The notes under the pieces are model-generated. The model did not search any database and was not told the origin of the DNA. It saw only the letters and a program-made list of their open reading frames with translations. The translations under genes and the position numbers were made by a program. Below, one piece after another: positions 10,927-23,640 of a DNA stretch of 64,000 nt (positions are counted from its first letter, which is position 1; the number at the start of each line of letters is the position of its first letter). This stretch comes from Erigeron canadensis (taxonomy: Eukaryota; Streptophyta; Magnoliopsida; Asterales; Asteraceae), in the NCBI RefSeq assembly GCF_010389155.1, contig NC_057769.1, positions 20,088,735-20,152,734 of the forward strand, in the 5' to 3' direction.

Positions 10927-11703
10927 CTAGTGTTCAATACCTCTTACTGGTGGCAAACCTTCAAGTAGGTCTTCTGGAAAAACATTAGTGAATTCCTTCA
11001 GTAGAGACTTTAGGAGGCTGGGGACTCTAGTGAACTCCTTTTCTTCAGTACGTTCTAGCACCAGTAACATCATAACTGAAGTACCTCTAGTGAGTTCTTC
11101 TTCAACTTCAGTTTGGGACATAAACAAAGACTTGCTGGGCGGGTCTTTCTTGTTTATTTTCAGTAACTCATTGGGTTTCAGAGAAGTCAAAGTGACCTTC
11201 TTCCCACTTACATATAATGAATAAGAATTTACACGACCATTATAAAATACATAATTATCAAATAACCAAGGTCTACCCAGTAAAATATGACAAGCATCCA
11301 TAGGGACAACATCATAAACAAATTTATCTTCATAAATAGATCCAATAGAAAAAGAAATAATAGTAACTTCGCGGTCAACTTTTACCTCAGATCCTTCACT
11401 GAGCCATTGTAATTTGTATGGACGAGGATGTTTTGTGGTAGGCAACTCTAGTTTCTCTACCATATAAGTTGAGGCAGCATTAGCACAACTTCCACCATCA
11501 ATGATCAGATTACACACTTTGCCTTTTACAGTACATCTGGAATGGAAGATATTCTCTCTCTGGGCAACATCAGTTACAACTTCATCAGCATGCATCACTC
11601 TTCTCACGACCAGCATTTCTCCAACATCTGCACCAATATATGTTTCTTTAATTTCATCATCATCGTACACTGGTTCACCTTCTTTAGTTTCGACATCTGG
11701 CAA
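10927..11703 (-). pseudogene. Gypsy aspartic protease segment
   Basis: A 258-codon open stretch carries the protease motif LIIDGGSCANAAS (D-G rather than the more common D-T/S-G) and the second conserved strand HILLGRPW. It ends with the linker FTNVFPEDLLEGLPPVRGIEH-like text that normally precedes the reverse transcriptase. It is part of the same gag-pol frame as its neighbours; the visible start is simply the first Met after a stop. It would process the element's polyprotein; here it belongs to a dead copy. Confidence 0.8.
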
Positions 11704-12705
11704 GCTCTCAATTTCTTTAGCAGTTAGTGCTCGCTGGTTGGGGCATTCTGCCTAGAAGTGACCAAAACCATGACACTTAAAACATTTCTTTCCAACTTGC
11801 TCTTTTGATCCTCCAGTTTCTTTCTCCTTGCCTCTGAAGGACTGTTGACCAGTTGCACTGGGCTTCTGAACTGGTTGACTGGAACTGGACGAAACCTTAG
11901 TGAAAGGTTTTTACTGGACTTTCTTCTTCAGTTTCTTCTCAATCTAGAGAGCCAATTTGCAAGCACCTTCATACGTCTAGATGGGCTGCAACTCTATCCT
12001 TTATGAAATGGTAGCATTCAACCCACCAAGGAATCTGGCCATAGTATGCTCTACAGTTTCTTTCACACTAGTTCGAGTCTTCAGTTGCTCTATTTCTTTA
12101 ATATACTCAACAACTTCCTTAGTACCTTGCTTCAAATTGTTCATCAGTAGATACTGATCTTGCTTGTATGACTGGGGAACAAATCTTTTCTGCATGACTT
12201 CTTTCAGTTTGGACCAGGTCTTGATTTTGTTTTTACCCTTGTATTCTCTTTCAGATTTCATATTGTCATACCAGGATGAAGCATATTGTTTCAACCTAAT
12301 AATGGCAACTTTAAAACTTTTCTTATCATTATAACCTTTTATTTCCATTATTCTGTCTATCACCCGAACCCATTCAAAGAACTCTTCAGGATTTGAGGAC
12401 CCAACAAAATCTGATGGATCTATCTTAATATCATTTGTATCATCAGCCTTATGTCTCCTATGCCTTCTTTTAGACTGATTAGACTCATCAGAATCACTGG
12501 AAGATCTGGGTGTACCATCAGATCTCTAGCTAGGACCTTGAGACTCATCATTTCTTTCACCTACAACACGTTCTCTGTTTAATTTTAAACCACTATCTTC
12601 TAATAGATTAATGACCCTACCAAGTGTTTCTTGTAGATCTTCAATCTGCCTATCTCTTCTAGCATTATGAGCTTCGTCTAATGTCATATTCCTTCTGAAA
12701 GCCAT
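11704..12705 (-). pseudogene. Gypsy gag (capsid and zinc knuckle), broken
   Basis: The likely start is the ATG at 12705-12703 (MAFRRNMTLDEAHN). The capsid-like retrotrans_gag domain is clear at 12363-12001 (FKVAIIRLKQYASSWYDNM, FVPQSYKQDQYLLMNNLKQG). A CCHC zinc knuckle (CFKCHGFGHF, stop, AEC) lies near 11790-11750; the stop falls where Gln is expected. Other stops at about 12533, 11999, 11945 and 11910 split the frame. Several look like CAG or CAA turned to TAG or TAA. Gag packages element RNA; this copy cannot make it whole. Confidence 0.8.
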
Positions 12706-12841
12706 TAATATTCAACGAAACAACACCAACAATAACATATCTTACACAAAGGACAAACAAACTTCAATAGATCTACACTGGCCTAACAAACCAAACAACA
12801 AAACTCACGGATAAAAAGATTAAGAAACCTTTTTCAAAACC

Positions 12842-12855
12842 TGGCTCTGATACCA
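12842..12855 (-). promoter_or_regulatory. Primer binding site, initiator Met-tRNA
   Basis: Minus-strand TGGTATCAGAGCCA is complementary to the 3' end of plant initiator methionine tRNA. It lies four bases inside the LTR edge at 12860, as expected for minus-strand priming. Confidence 0.9.
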
Positions 12856-12859
12856 AATT

Positions 12860-13925
12860 TGATGCATAATACACACAAATCTAAGCACAGCGGAATTAAA
12901 CAAAGAAGCAAACACAACGAAAATTTCTATTTTTGGTATTTTCTGGATTTTATAAAACAAAACAACAAACGAGACAATAAAATAAAAGGATAGATAAAGA
13001 ATCTAACACCCAGATTCGTAGAGGCTAAGCCATCGGAATCACGAATAAAGGAAACACTCCAACCCACCACTATGTTTGATAAAGGCTAAGCCACCACAAA
13101 CACAGATAAAGGAATCGAAGATTTTGGATCTCAGCACTATATTTGATAAAGGACTAAACACCACAAATATAAATAAAGTGATATCTCTCCAAACCACCAA
13201 GATCAAAAATCTATAAAGATAAATGAAGATTTTAAGAAATAAAGGTTGCTCTATTAATTTTCATTTAATTCAACATTAACTGATTTTACAATGAGAAATA
13301 CAACCCCTATTTATAGCCACATGAACTATCTCCCAGGAATTAACGAAATACAATAATAAAATAAATAAAAGTTGTCATGGGCAAAGGACAACCACTATTT
13401 TATCAACCAATAGGAATTGGACAAACTGTGCTTCTAGAAAGATTCCTTTTGCAAGTGGGTCTACAAGCCGTTAGGATTAACGTTATCGCGCGCTCCTCTC
13501 TTATCCACAACAACAGCTGTCATTCCTTTTTTTATTGGGACCACAAACAAACGACTTGAACAAACTTTATTTGGGAAAATGCAATAATGAAATCTGGAGC
13601 TTTCACTGGAGACGTAAATTTGGAGCATCCCTCTGGAGACTAGACTAGAGCTGGTCACTGGAGTGTTTCAGTAGGAAACTTCACTAGTGGATCGTTGTTG
13701 GCTGCAACTGGAGACACTTGCCACTGGAGAAGTGTCACTACTGGCGACTGGAATGCTTCTATGAATACTTGTCTGAAGTGGGCCACTACTGGAAGAATCA
13801 ACATTGCTTCTTCTGGTGGCATTGTTAGGTCATCTTTCTTCAGTTCAATTTGCTTATTTAGTTCCAATGGTTTCTCCAGTTCACTGGTGTCAGTCAATTC
13901 ATTGAAACTGGACATTTCCGCATCA
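12860..13925 (-). repeat. 5' LTR of the gypsy element (about 1066 bp)
   Basis: Bounded by TGATGCAT on the left and CGCATCA on the right, giving a TGATGC/GCATCA terminal repeat, with the PBS next to the left edge. On the minus strand a TATA box (TATAAATAGG, about 13316-13307) lies in the expected order. The short word CTGGAG or its complement recurs about nine times at 13590-13760. Copia gag resumes immediately to the right. Confidence 0.75.
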
Positions 13926-15491
13926 ATTCTTCACCGACTTTGAACCACTAGATGTTTTGACTTCTGTTGGGGACTTAAGTTCAGATTTAACCTTCCTTAT
14001 CTTTGGTTTTCTAGAAGTCTTTGGTTCATTAGAAACTGACGAACTCTTGTTGGTGTTTGATGTTGAACCAATCCTGGAAGGGTGGGACTTTGGAATCTTT
14101 GTTATAGAAAAATCAAGTTTGTCTTCCTTGTTAACAAAGAATTTTTCAAAAGCAGGATCAAATTTATGATTTCCCTCCAAATAGGCTGACAAATTCTCTG
14201 TTTCTTCATTGAAAATATAAGATTCCGTTTCCAACTTCACACTTGCTTCACTGACTTTAACAGGACATGAACTTCCCTTGAGTGAATTTGATTCTTTTTC
14301 TTTATTTAAAAATGATTGAAATTTTATATTTTTGTATTCTAGTTCCATTTTAACTTTATTAAGTTCCTCAATCACTTTCAATTTGTGTTCCTTTTCTTTT
14401 TCAAACCTTTTGGATAAAGCATCATATTCATTCAAGTAAGTTTGAGTTCCCTCAGAAAACTCTGGGGGTTGAGTATCAAAGTAAATATCATTGACATCAT
14501 TGACATCATCTTGCTCACAATCAGTTTGAACAGAAACATGCACAATTTCACACTCAGTTTGCACAGATGTATTCACAAATAGAACAACCAGGTTGAGCAC
14601 ACACTTTAAAGTCTGTCTTGGGTTGGTCAGTTGAGACAACACAATGATTTTGAGCCTTCAAATTATCTATTAGGAACTGCTTTTCGTCAAGAGAAGTTTT
14701 TAAATCTTCAATTTGTTTTTCCAAAACACTTTGTGGAACATATGGTCTTATTACTGCATGTTTTGGAATTTGAATTACATTTTCCAAAGGTTTTTCAGTA
14801 AAACACTCAAGAATTTCAGGAACTTCAATCACATGATTATCTTTATCACTTTGACGCACAGGATGACTTAAAAAATCAAATGACTCATCAATTAACTCAT
14901 AATTGAAATAGACATTTGCACCCTTCTTTAGAAAATCATCAGCCTCAAAATCACCATGACTTGGTCTAACAAATTGGTCAATTATCCCATATTTCATGTG
15001 AGACTCTTTATACAATGGTGGGAATTCTTCTTGTGCTTTGAGCAAATGTTCTGGATTGACATAACCCAACCCTGAATTGAAGTCAGTTTGTGAATTTCTT
15101 GGCCTATTAAAAAAGATTTGTTGATAAGTTCGATTAATCTTATACAACTTTTCTTGATAAAACTTAATCTTAGATTTAAGTTTATCATTTTTCTCCACAA
15201 GTTGTTGATAAATAAAATCTTTTATACAACAATCGTATTTTAAGTCAAAAATTTTGTCTTCCATTTCTTTCAAATCAGGAGTAGATTCTTTTAATTTGAC
15301 ATTTAATGACTCAAGTCCTCATCCAAATCATTTGCTCGAAGCATCTCATTGGCCTTTTCAACTTGCAATTGTCTCATGGTCTTTTGTGACTTAAGAACTT
15401 TGGTTTCAAGTTCTTGTTTTTCAAGATGCAACTTGGAATTTGGAGTAAAAGTAATAACAGCTTTTTCATATTTCAAATTTTCATAATCCTT
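13926..15491 (-). pseudogene. Copia element 2: post-zinc-knuckle gag spacer
   Basis: Open pieces 14554-15273 and 13923-14642 (overlapping, different frames) continue the copia gag downstream of its zinc knuckle. They are rich in Lys, Glu, Asn and Asp with heptad-like stretches (for example FIYQQLVEKNDKLKSKIKF) and a Cys cluster (VCAQPGCSICEYIC). Such a long charged spacer between zinc knuckle and protease is usual in SIRE-type elements. Stops and a frame change near 14600 and 15280-15490 break it. The gypsy insertion at 13925 cuts it off; the matching protease and integrase are not in the window. Confidence 0.7.
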
Positions 15492-16548
15492 TTAAAGTAA
15501 ATCAAATTTAGATTGAGAATCATGAAAAAATTGTTCTTTGTCTTCCAAAACTTTGTTTAATTGTGAAATCTCTTTACTCAACTCTTTTCCTTTTTTCATA
15601 ATTGCTACACTTTTATCCATATAATATTGTAAAGTTTTCTTGGAAATTGTGGGTACCTCGTCATCGTCCACTGTTAAACCTTCATCTAACCCCTTAGACT
15701 TCTTGATTTTTGTCATGAAACACACATTCGCTGCAAGTTCATCAGTCTCTTCATCGGAATGATGTAGCCATTTGTCATCTTCTGCAAGAAGAGCAATTCC
15801 ACTTTCTTCTTGTTTTGCCAGCATAAGCTTGTATTTGTAGTATTCTGAATTCTTCTGACGAGGTTTCATACAATCAATTGCAAAATGACCTAGAGTCCCA
15901 CAACTGTAACACTTCTTGTCCTCATTCTTCTTTTCCATGACCTTATTCTCAAACTTCTTCTTATTTTCAAACTTTTTTTCACCACCAGCAAATTCAGTTT
16001 TAGTCTCAAACTTAGGAGCATTTGCATTCTTTGCATACGAAGATACCGATGAAGTCCTAAGTTGATTGTTGGTCGGTTTCTTGTTGAAAAATTTCTTCTT
16101 TAAAGCCTTTGTGAAATAAGCAAGTTCCTTGTACATTTCTTTCTCTTTTTCATCCATATCAGAATCACTTATTTCACTCGAATCAGAATCAGTTTTAAAC
16201 TCAACAACACTTTTCCTTGAAACTCTTGAAGATTTCTTTTCAGCAACTAGGGCCAAGGGATCAGACTGAACACTTTCTTCTTTCATCTTTTAGGTCTTCA
16301 AAACTTGATCATTGTTCAACTTCAATTTTTCATACAAAGTATGAATGGTGAGTTTACCAAAATCTAATTGCTGATTGAGTTGAGTTCCATAAATTTGTCA
16401 TTCCTCCTCAAGATTCTTGATGAATTTAAAGTTCAATTCCATGTTGGTTCTTTTGACATCATTCTTTCTCAATTCATTGATGATGTTGGATAATCTGATG
16501 TACACTTCATTCAGAGGTTCACCTTTCTTTTGTTTAAATGTTTCATAC
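15492..16548 (-). pseudogene. Copia element 2: gag UBN2 region and zinc knuckle
   Basis: From 16548 leftward the minus strand encodes a UBN2-type gag core (GEPLNEVYIRLSNIINELRK, then FKFIKNLEEE, a TGA where Trp is expected, and QIYGTQLNQQLDFG). A TAG at about 16289 comes before the 264-codon open part. That part holds an acidic Ser/Asp segment, a basic stretch and the CCHC zinc knuckle CYSCGTLGHFAIDC (about 15907-15866). The core is cut at 16548 by a solo LTR and continues at 20670. This belongs to the same gag as 20670-21059. Confidence 0.85.
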
Positions 16549-19500
16549 TGTAACAACCCTTAATCTCCAATTAGGACTACTTACTTATATTTATCTAAGT
16601 TTCGATCCCTAGAGGTTTATTAAGAGAAATTGTCTCCTAGATATTCAAAGCATAGTAATAATTGCCCCTTAGTACAGTCAAATGCCTTAGAAATGCCATA
16701 AACAATAACTATAATCATTCAATACGATCTCAAGCTATAAATTAGTTCTAATCAAACTTGGTGAAAGGTCAATGAACCAAAAATTTTATTTTGAGAAGTT
16801 GAGTTACATGATAATTGTACAAGACTCACAAGTTGTGATAACAACCAAAAATCTCTATAAATGTCCAACAATTCAAACACAAAGCTAATTAAAGTACATT
16901 TGAACACAAAAATATAATGACCATCTTGAAAATAGATTTATAAACTATTATGTACATAATAGTAAGTTTGAATAATAATAAGTACATAAATATATTGCAA
17001 CATTTGAATAAGTCTTCCAGTTAAAAGATATGCATACAACTTAAACTTATTATAAATATAAACTCTTATAAAATCCACCAATCAACATACAACTAACCCA
17101 CATATTTTTACACTCACACACCCATAATACATACATATACTTATTTGCATGTCTTAACACTAGTGGGGAACTAACCCAACACCTCACCCCATGAGTTAAC
17201 CAACCCATGTCTTCCCACCACACCTCTTAACCAATAAACTCACCCCATACCCTTTTATTTTCTGCCATAGCCACGTTTTTTATGCCCCAAGACCAGGCCA
17301 CTCTCTCATTTCACACTCAAACACAACACACACACATGCAATGGGTCTCTCTCAACTCTCCCAACTTTCTTTCTTTCTTCTTCTCCATTTTCGGATTCTC
17401 CAAGGCAAAATGGAGCTTAAAACTAACTAATCTAATGTAATAATAAGTCATATGGATCATCTATCACCTAGAGTCATGTACGGTGGAAGCTTGGAGGTGA
17501 TTTGGAGGCAACAACCATACGAAATCAGCCCTTTAAGGGGACTGATCGGCAGCAGCAAATATAGGCCAAGAACAACCCATAAACTCATGATTTAATCATC
17601 AAACAATCAATAACTAACAATAATCTTGAATGGGGTTAAGCTATAATCAATGGGAGCATGGATAGGTAGCATCAATAGCTCTCAAACGGCCATATATGTC
17701 AAGTTTTTCATCATCTAAGGTTGTTCTTACAAAACCGATTTCAATACATCTTTATCTATAAATTTTTCAATGATCCATTAATGCTTTTGAGTTTGATTAT
17801 CAGTAAATATGTGTTTTACAAGTAAATAATGCATTTTATGTTGAGAAAATACAAGATCTTTAAATGCATGTTGTTTTTAGGATGATCAAGAGATGTTTTG
17901 GCAAGAATCATGATTATCATTTATGTTTTGTATAAGTTCAGTTGAAAATGATGATGAATGATCTTGTAATTTGTTTAAAATCTATATATTTGATGTTAAG
18001 AGATACAAAAATAAGTGATAACCATGTTGGTGGTAATTTAGAGACTAAAACAAGCAACCAACACCATTGGTGGGATGCATTAACCAATAAACATTCTGAC
18101 AGAATTGGTCTTATGTCTTGTACTGAATAAACTGAGCATGTGAGGTCCGTTTCAAGCAAAACTTTAAAAATAAAAGTTGTAGATAAACGAGTTAAGTTTA
18201 ACCTCCAACTAGAGTTACTCAAAAATACTGAACCAAATGAAAGATATGATTTTCTACTGAAACTGGTCAAAACTGTAATTTGGTATGAATATTTTATAAA
18301 CTTTAACAACTTTTATCTCCTAATACATAAGGTTTCAGGAGGTCATACTTGGTGGAAAGTAATTTCAATGTGTTGTGAACTTAAAATAAAATCAGGGGAT
18401 TTTACTAACAATCAGAACATCAAGAACTTTTATAAAACTTCTGATGTCCCAAGCAGTGCCCATTCGGGACAGTTTGTGTTTGGATAATTTTCAAGGACAC
18501 CAAACATTATCTAACAATTCACCAAAAATTCACAAAAATACTAGATACATATAAGTCACTGTGTAAAAATCATGAAGATCCAAATAATTCATCTTGACCC
18601 CAAAATAGTAGCCAACATTTCATAAAAATATGAAGTAAAAACAGAAAATTTTGAAAGAAGTTAATCATTAGTGTAATGGGCTAAAAGATGCACTAAGGAG
18701 TTAATGGGCTAGCCCGGCCCAACTAATGAACCCATAAGGAATATAAATCAGTAGGCCCACTTGACCCAATAACCACTATGATCCATTAATCACATAACCC
18801 AAATAAGGTTAAGTCAAATAACTAAATTAAGCCCAAGTCACTTAAAAACCCATCACATTTTGTCCCAATTGATAATGGCCCATAACACTTAAATGAATTT
18901 CATGAGATAAGTGTAATCAAAATAAAACAAAGATAATTAAGTGAGATAGACATAAGTAATTATGTTAACCAAGCTATATATTGATATCACAAATGCTAAT
19001 TCGCTCTAAAATCGGTTACACAACAAATGATGAATAAAGATAACATAACTTAATATGGCATTTCTATATGATAACCTAATATATCACGTGAAACCACAAA
19101 TGAAGCCAAGTTACCGAAAATCAAACAACTTATAACTACGCATGTAATGAAAGTAATCTTTTACACCATCACCCTTTACAACCAAAACGATGCAAATGTT
19201 GGCAATATACTTGGATCCCACAATTTATAGCAACATAATGAAAGTGGCATTTCTAAGTAATGGCTTAAGATAGAAACTTATGTATATTAGTCCTCTCGTA
19301 GGGATAGTCTTGGCTTTGAAATGTGGATGAGGACCATGATGGAATATATGATCAAGGAAGCAATAGATGGGAAGTACCCATTTTGGGATAAGTATATATA
19401 ATGCTCTGCATATCAAGGTAAGTCATAGCCCCCCTTTCAAACTCTTTTAGGTGATTTACTTTCGGGGTGAAAAGCATGATTAATTAAAATGGCTTTCTAT

Positions 19501-20669
19501 ATATATGAAATGATTTTTTGAAAGATTGTTTATGATATAGGTTAACTGTATGTTCAATGTGGTATATGTTTATATGATGAGCTTGAGTACTGTCAAACGG
19601 TAGTCCCTTGTACACTACTATTAACTCATTGAGGCTTGTAGTTAGAGGGTTGCGCAACTAGGATTCTTCCCCTCACTCACATCAGCGGCGACAGGTTGTT
19701 TGGCCGCCTATGTGGCCGCCTTCAACGATGTCGGTCGTGGGTGCTCTAATCTACTTTATATTTAGTCGTCTCCACGGCACGACTCCTTTATTATTAATTA
19801 TCGCACATGATTGACAGCATGTGCCTTTATATCATAATCTATCGGGGCAAGTTATTATTATCATTATTTGGACATGAAAGAGTCTTAGTAGTGGCTCAAA
19901 CATTTACTCATCAAATTATGCCTTTGGCTAAATGGGAAATTTATGTTATTCGTGGATGGATATTATGTTTTGAACATACGGTTTGGGTATTGGACCCTAT
20001 ATGGAATCTTGGAAGTTGTTGAAAATGGTGATATTGAAATATTGATAACCGAATGATTTTGGTATGATATATGATTAATCGATATATGTATTTTTTTTCT
20101 TGTGATGATTTGACAAATGAGAACTTTTTAAGTTACCATGGATTTTTCCAACTCTTGAAATGACATTATGGTATTTGGAAAACTTCATATATGGAGATGA
20201 GAATTCTGTTGGACATATGGTTTGGGTATGTTAATATCTAATAACCTGTTTTCTAAGTGTTTAAAATGGAATATCATTGAGATTTACTTAAAAACCTATG
20301 CACTCACCAACTACGTTTTCGTAGTTGACACTTTTTCTTCATGCTTTTCAGGAATTAGCATAAGCTTTGAGGAATTATTTGCACCATGATTGTTTGCATT
20401 GCACTTCGGAGTCGAATATCAAACCTTGTGATGGGCAATGGAATCCGCCTTGATCATTGTAGTATACTATTCATGTGCTTGATATTTGTTTCGTTAACTT
20501 AATATCCAAGTATGGTGGACGCATTTGTACTTGGAAATTGGTTCACATGCTTGTACATTTGTAATTTCTTTTTATCAAATAAAGCTATGGTGAATGTTAT
20601 TTATAATCCTTGTTTTGAATACTCGACTTCATGTACATCTCATCATTCCGCCTTAGTTGGGGTGTTACA
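16549..20669 (+). mobile_element. Solo LTR, 4121 bp, target duplication CATAC
   Basis: Starts TGTAACAACCC and ends GGGGTGTTACA. It is flanked by CATAC at 16544-16548 and again at 20670-20674, so the insertion is intact at both ends. Outside it the copia gag reads across, which fixes the boundaries. I see no PBS, polypurine tract or coding sequence inside, so it is a solo LTR. Near the right end is the block CACTCACCAACTACG, TTTT, CGTAGTTGAC (about 20300-20330), shared in outline with the LTRs ending at 8851 and 27178, which suggests a chromovirus-type family. An inverted pair GTCCCAA/TTCGGGAC lies at about 18447-18471. Confidence 0.85.
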
Positions 20670-21059
20670 CATACATGTTCAACACATTTGACAATCTTAT
20701 GGTATTTGAAACATCATAACCATCCATTTGTCTTTCAACTTTATCCCAAATCTCCTTTCCAGTTTCATAAGAGTCAACATTGCAGTAGATATCATCAGGA
20801 AGTATTGAGTAAAGATAAGCAATTGCCATTTGACCAGCCTTAAGACGGGTTCTCTGATCTACATTCCAATCAGGTAAAGTTCATCATTGATTGGGTTCTT
20901 AGGAATTTCTGGACCATCTTTCAATGATTCCCTGATGATTTTTCCATTCTTTTGTCTATCAACCCAATTTAAAAACCTTTTCTTCTATTGTGGATAGGAA
21001 CCTCAAAATAACACAGGTCTCCCTTCAGAACCAAGGGCCAATACTTCCCTTGAAGTCAT
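20670..21059 (-). pseudogene. Copia element 2: gag N-terminus
   Basis: From the ATG at 21059-21057 the minus strand reads MTSREVLALGSEGRP, then a stop, GSYPQ, a stop where Trp is expected, and KKRFLNWVDRQ. This is the usual opening of SIRE-type copia gag proteins. Further frame changes occur before the solo LTR at 20669. It is continuous with the gag at 16548 once the insertion is ignored. Confidence 0.8.
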
Positions 21060-21512
21060 TTCAATGATTAAGGAGAGAAAGACTTACAAATTTTTCTAAG
21101 TATAGAAAATATGTTGTATGCAGATCAGAATGATCTGTAAATGAACCAAAAATTTTGAAAGTTTTCAAAAAGTTTGCACAGTGAATGGTAATCAATGAAA
21201 ATTGATTCTGAAATGATTTTTCTAAAAAAAATTGTCTATTTGCATATCAGAATGATCTGTAAATGGGTATGTTGACAAGTCACTGGGTTACGAGCACACG
21301 AACACGTCTTTGAAACACAAAAGCAGTATTTACAAATCAATGAACTCTGTAAATGAGAACTTTTACCAAACCAGAATTAAAGTCTTCTTCAAAATACGTT
21401 TTTACAGACCAAAGTAGTCTGTAAGTACCCACTTTCCCCACAATTAACCAAATTTTAACAAAAATATCTATTTACAGAACAACGAAGTCTGCAAATGCCA
21501 CTTTTCCAACAC
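21060..21512 (-). repeat. Copia element 2 leader with hairpin array
   Basis: Untranslated leader before the gag start. Inverted repeats recur at about 21119-21141 (CAGATCA-GAA-TGATCTG), 21238-21265, 21328-21355, 21399-21425 (ACAGAC-CAAAGTA-GTCTGT) and 21469-21497, with a sixth copy at about 27209-27236 beyond the insertion. The outer word is ATTTACAGA opposite TCTGTAAAT or TCTGCAAAT. No coding sequence is seen. Confidence 0.75.
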
Positions 21513-22177
21513 TGTAACACCCGAGGTTCGAATTCGTTAAGCATTCATGTAGTCGTAGACAATTTATGTTAGTCATTCAACGAGAGTCAATTCGTGGTGT
21601 TCATAGAAGGCAAACGACAGTCGTGTAATGTTAAGAAATCGAGAAACACTTAGAATATGTCAAATGAATATGATATAGGGTCCTAAAAATAAATTTTGAA
21701 AATATATATATATATTCATCGCTATTTTTATTGTTATTATTAATTAGGACATAAGAAATGCTAGTATACAAGGGAAAATCTAGTCAAGAACACTCAAACC
21801 ACAAGAACACTCAAACACTCAACAAACTTCATTTTTAATCATCAAGCTTGAAACTTTTTATGATCAAAAGTTATAGGAACACTAGTTATAGCTAAATCTA
21901 AATTTAGATGGTTGTTGTGATAGGACTGCCGATCCACATCGGTTGTAGCCGACTGTGATAGATTGCGTTGTTGATTCGTCTTTATATGGTATTCGTTGAA
22001 TTCATACTAGTCAAGCTAAACTGTTAGTGCAATATGTTAGTCAATCGATAGTGCGATATGCACTACATATATGGTGATTCAAACAAGTTAAGCATTCGCA
22101 TTTATTCTATAATGTAAACTCTATGATAATTAAGTAGTATAAATTTTGGGACGAAATTTCCTTTAGTAGGGGAGACT
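21513..22177 (+). repeat. Shortened 5' LTR, internal scrap and polypurine tract
   Basis: 21513-21711 nearly repeats 22178-22370. 21817-21895 resembles 23180-23255 of the 3' LTR, so the middle of this LTR copy has been deleted. From about 21905 the sequence no longer matches the LTR and is leftover internal DNA. It closes with GGGACGAAATTTCC and the polypurine tract AGTAGGGGAGAC at 22166-22177. Confidence 0.7.
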
Positions 22178-22380
22178 GTAACACCCGAGGTTTGAATTCG
22201 TTAAGCATTCATGTAGTCGTAGACAATTTATGTTAGTCATTCAACGGGAGTCAATTCGTGGTATTCATATAAGGCAAACGACAGTCGTGTAACGTTAAGA
22301 AATCGAGAAACACTAAGAATATGTCAAATGGATATGATATAGAGTCCTAAAAATAATTTTTGCATATATATATATATATA

Positions 22381-22806
22381 TATAGTGAAAAGTTATTTTG
22401 ATAACCTCTAAAAATTGCAAGAACTTTTAAGAACTTTTTAAAATAAAGCTTAATCCTTAATTATTGTTTACATGATAATTGTTTTTGAATTGTTTAGATG
22501 AAATTTTATATTTTACAATTATGTAGAAACATGGATTATCATCCATTATGCTTTTTTTGGAGACATGAATTATATGATCACATGTATGCAGATCGATCAT
22601 ATGTATGCAAGTATTTTTGTAAAATAATATTTTCATGAGATTGGTGATGATCAAATGTATATAGATGGTTATATGAACATTTTTAAGCAATTATATAGCC
22701 ATTTGAACATGTGTAAGCAATCATATAGTGAATAATTTAAATTTAAAAAGGGTTATTAAATGTTCCTGCCTTTTTAGAGGTTCTTAAAATAACCTTACCC
22801 TATATA
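22381..22806. mobile_element. MITE-like element in the LTR
   Basis: The related first LTR copy lacks this stretch: it reads straight from a TATATA run to CGCTATTTTTAT. The ends are inverted copies: GTTATTTTGATAACCTCTAAA at the left and, on the opposite strand at the right, GGTTATTTTAAGAACCTCTA. The interior is AT-rich and non-coding. The target is an AT dinucleotide tract, so the duplication length cannot be read. Confidence 0.7.
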
Positions 22807-23640
22807 TATATCGCTATTTTTATGGTTAGTATTAATTAGGACTTAGGAAATGCTAGTGATACACAAGGGAAAATCTAGTCAAGAACACTCAAACCACAAG
22901 AAAACTCAATCAACCAAAACCCTGAAAGTCCCACCCGATAAATACCCCCATAACCCTAACAAAAGAAACACACAAAAACAAACACACAAATCTCATTTTT
23001 CTCTCTAGTTTTACCAACAACACATAAATTTCCTTTCACTAAAATCACTCACAAAAATCATTATATTTTACTAGTTTGTCACTCCTAACAACCTAAACCT
23101 ATCTAACCTTGAGGTAATCCATCAAAAACCTGATCTTTTTATCTTTCTATTTTTGTCTTATGAAACCTTGTTAAAAACAAACTTCATTTTTAATCATCAA
23201 GCTTGAAATTTTTAATGATCAAAAGTTGTAGGAACACTAGTTATAGCTAAATCTAAACTTCCGTACCTTTTCGTAAATAAAGTCTATGTCTTTTTAAGGA
23301 TTTTGTAACTTTTGTTAAACTTACTTTCTTACCAAATGGGTCTCATATTTCTACACCGTTTTAGGTGTCGTAAGCTTAATATTGTTTTTCTATAATAATG
23401 AGGAATATAAAAGTACAAACGGATTTCAAAAACACTAAACGATTTTGAAGAAAAGTGATTTGAGAGTTATTCATAAGAACACACAAATCTAGTTTTGAGA
23501 AACACTCAAACCTATAAGAACTCTCAAATGGCCAAACACACTCAAATCCATAAGAACTCTCAAATGCCCAGAAACACTCAAACCCATAAGAAAGCTCAAA
23601 TGGCCAGAAACACTCAAATCCATAAGAACTCTCAAATAAT

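Larger units (their letters stand above)
9848..13925 (-). mobile_element. Ty3/gypsy retrotransposon, 5' part, minus strand
   Basis: Read right to left: 5' LTR (12860-13925), PBS (12842-12855), gag (about 12705-11704), protease (11703-10927), reverse transcriptase and start of RNase H (10926-9848). The rest of RNase H, integrase and the 3' LTR are missing beyond the LINE. It interrupts the gag of the minus-strand copia element, whose coding sequence resumes at 13926. The pol motifs suggest a chromovirus of Reina or CRM type; I cannot decide which. Confidence 0.75.

Noticed and set aside
13461..13915. Two short minus-strand frames as a gene
   Set aside because: They fall wholly inside the gypsy LTR (12860-13925) and have low-complexity composition from a recurring CTCCAGT word.
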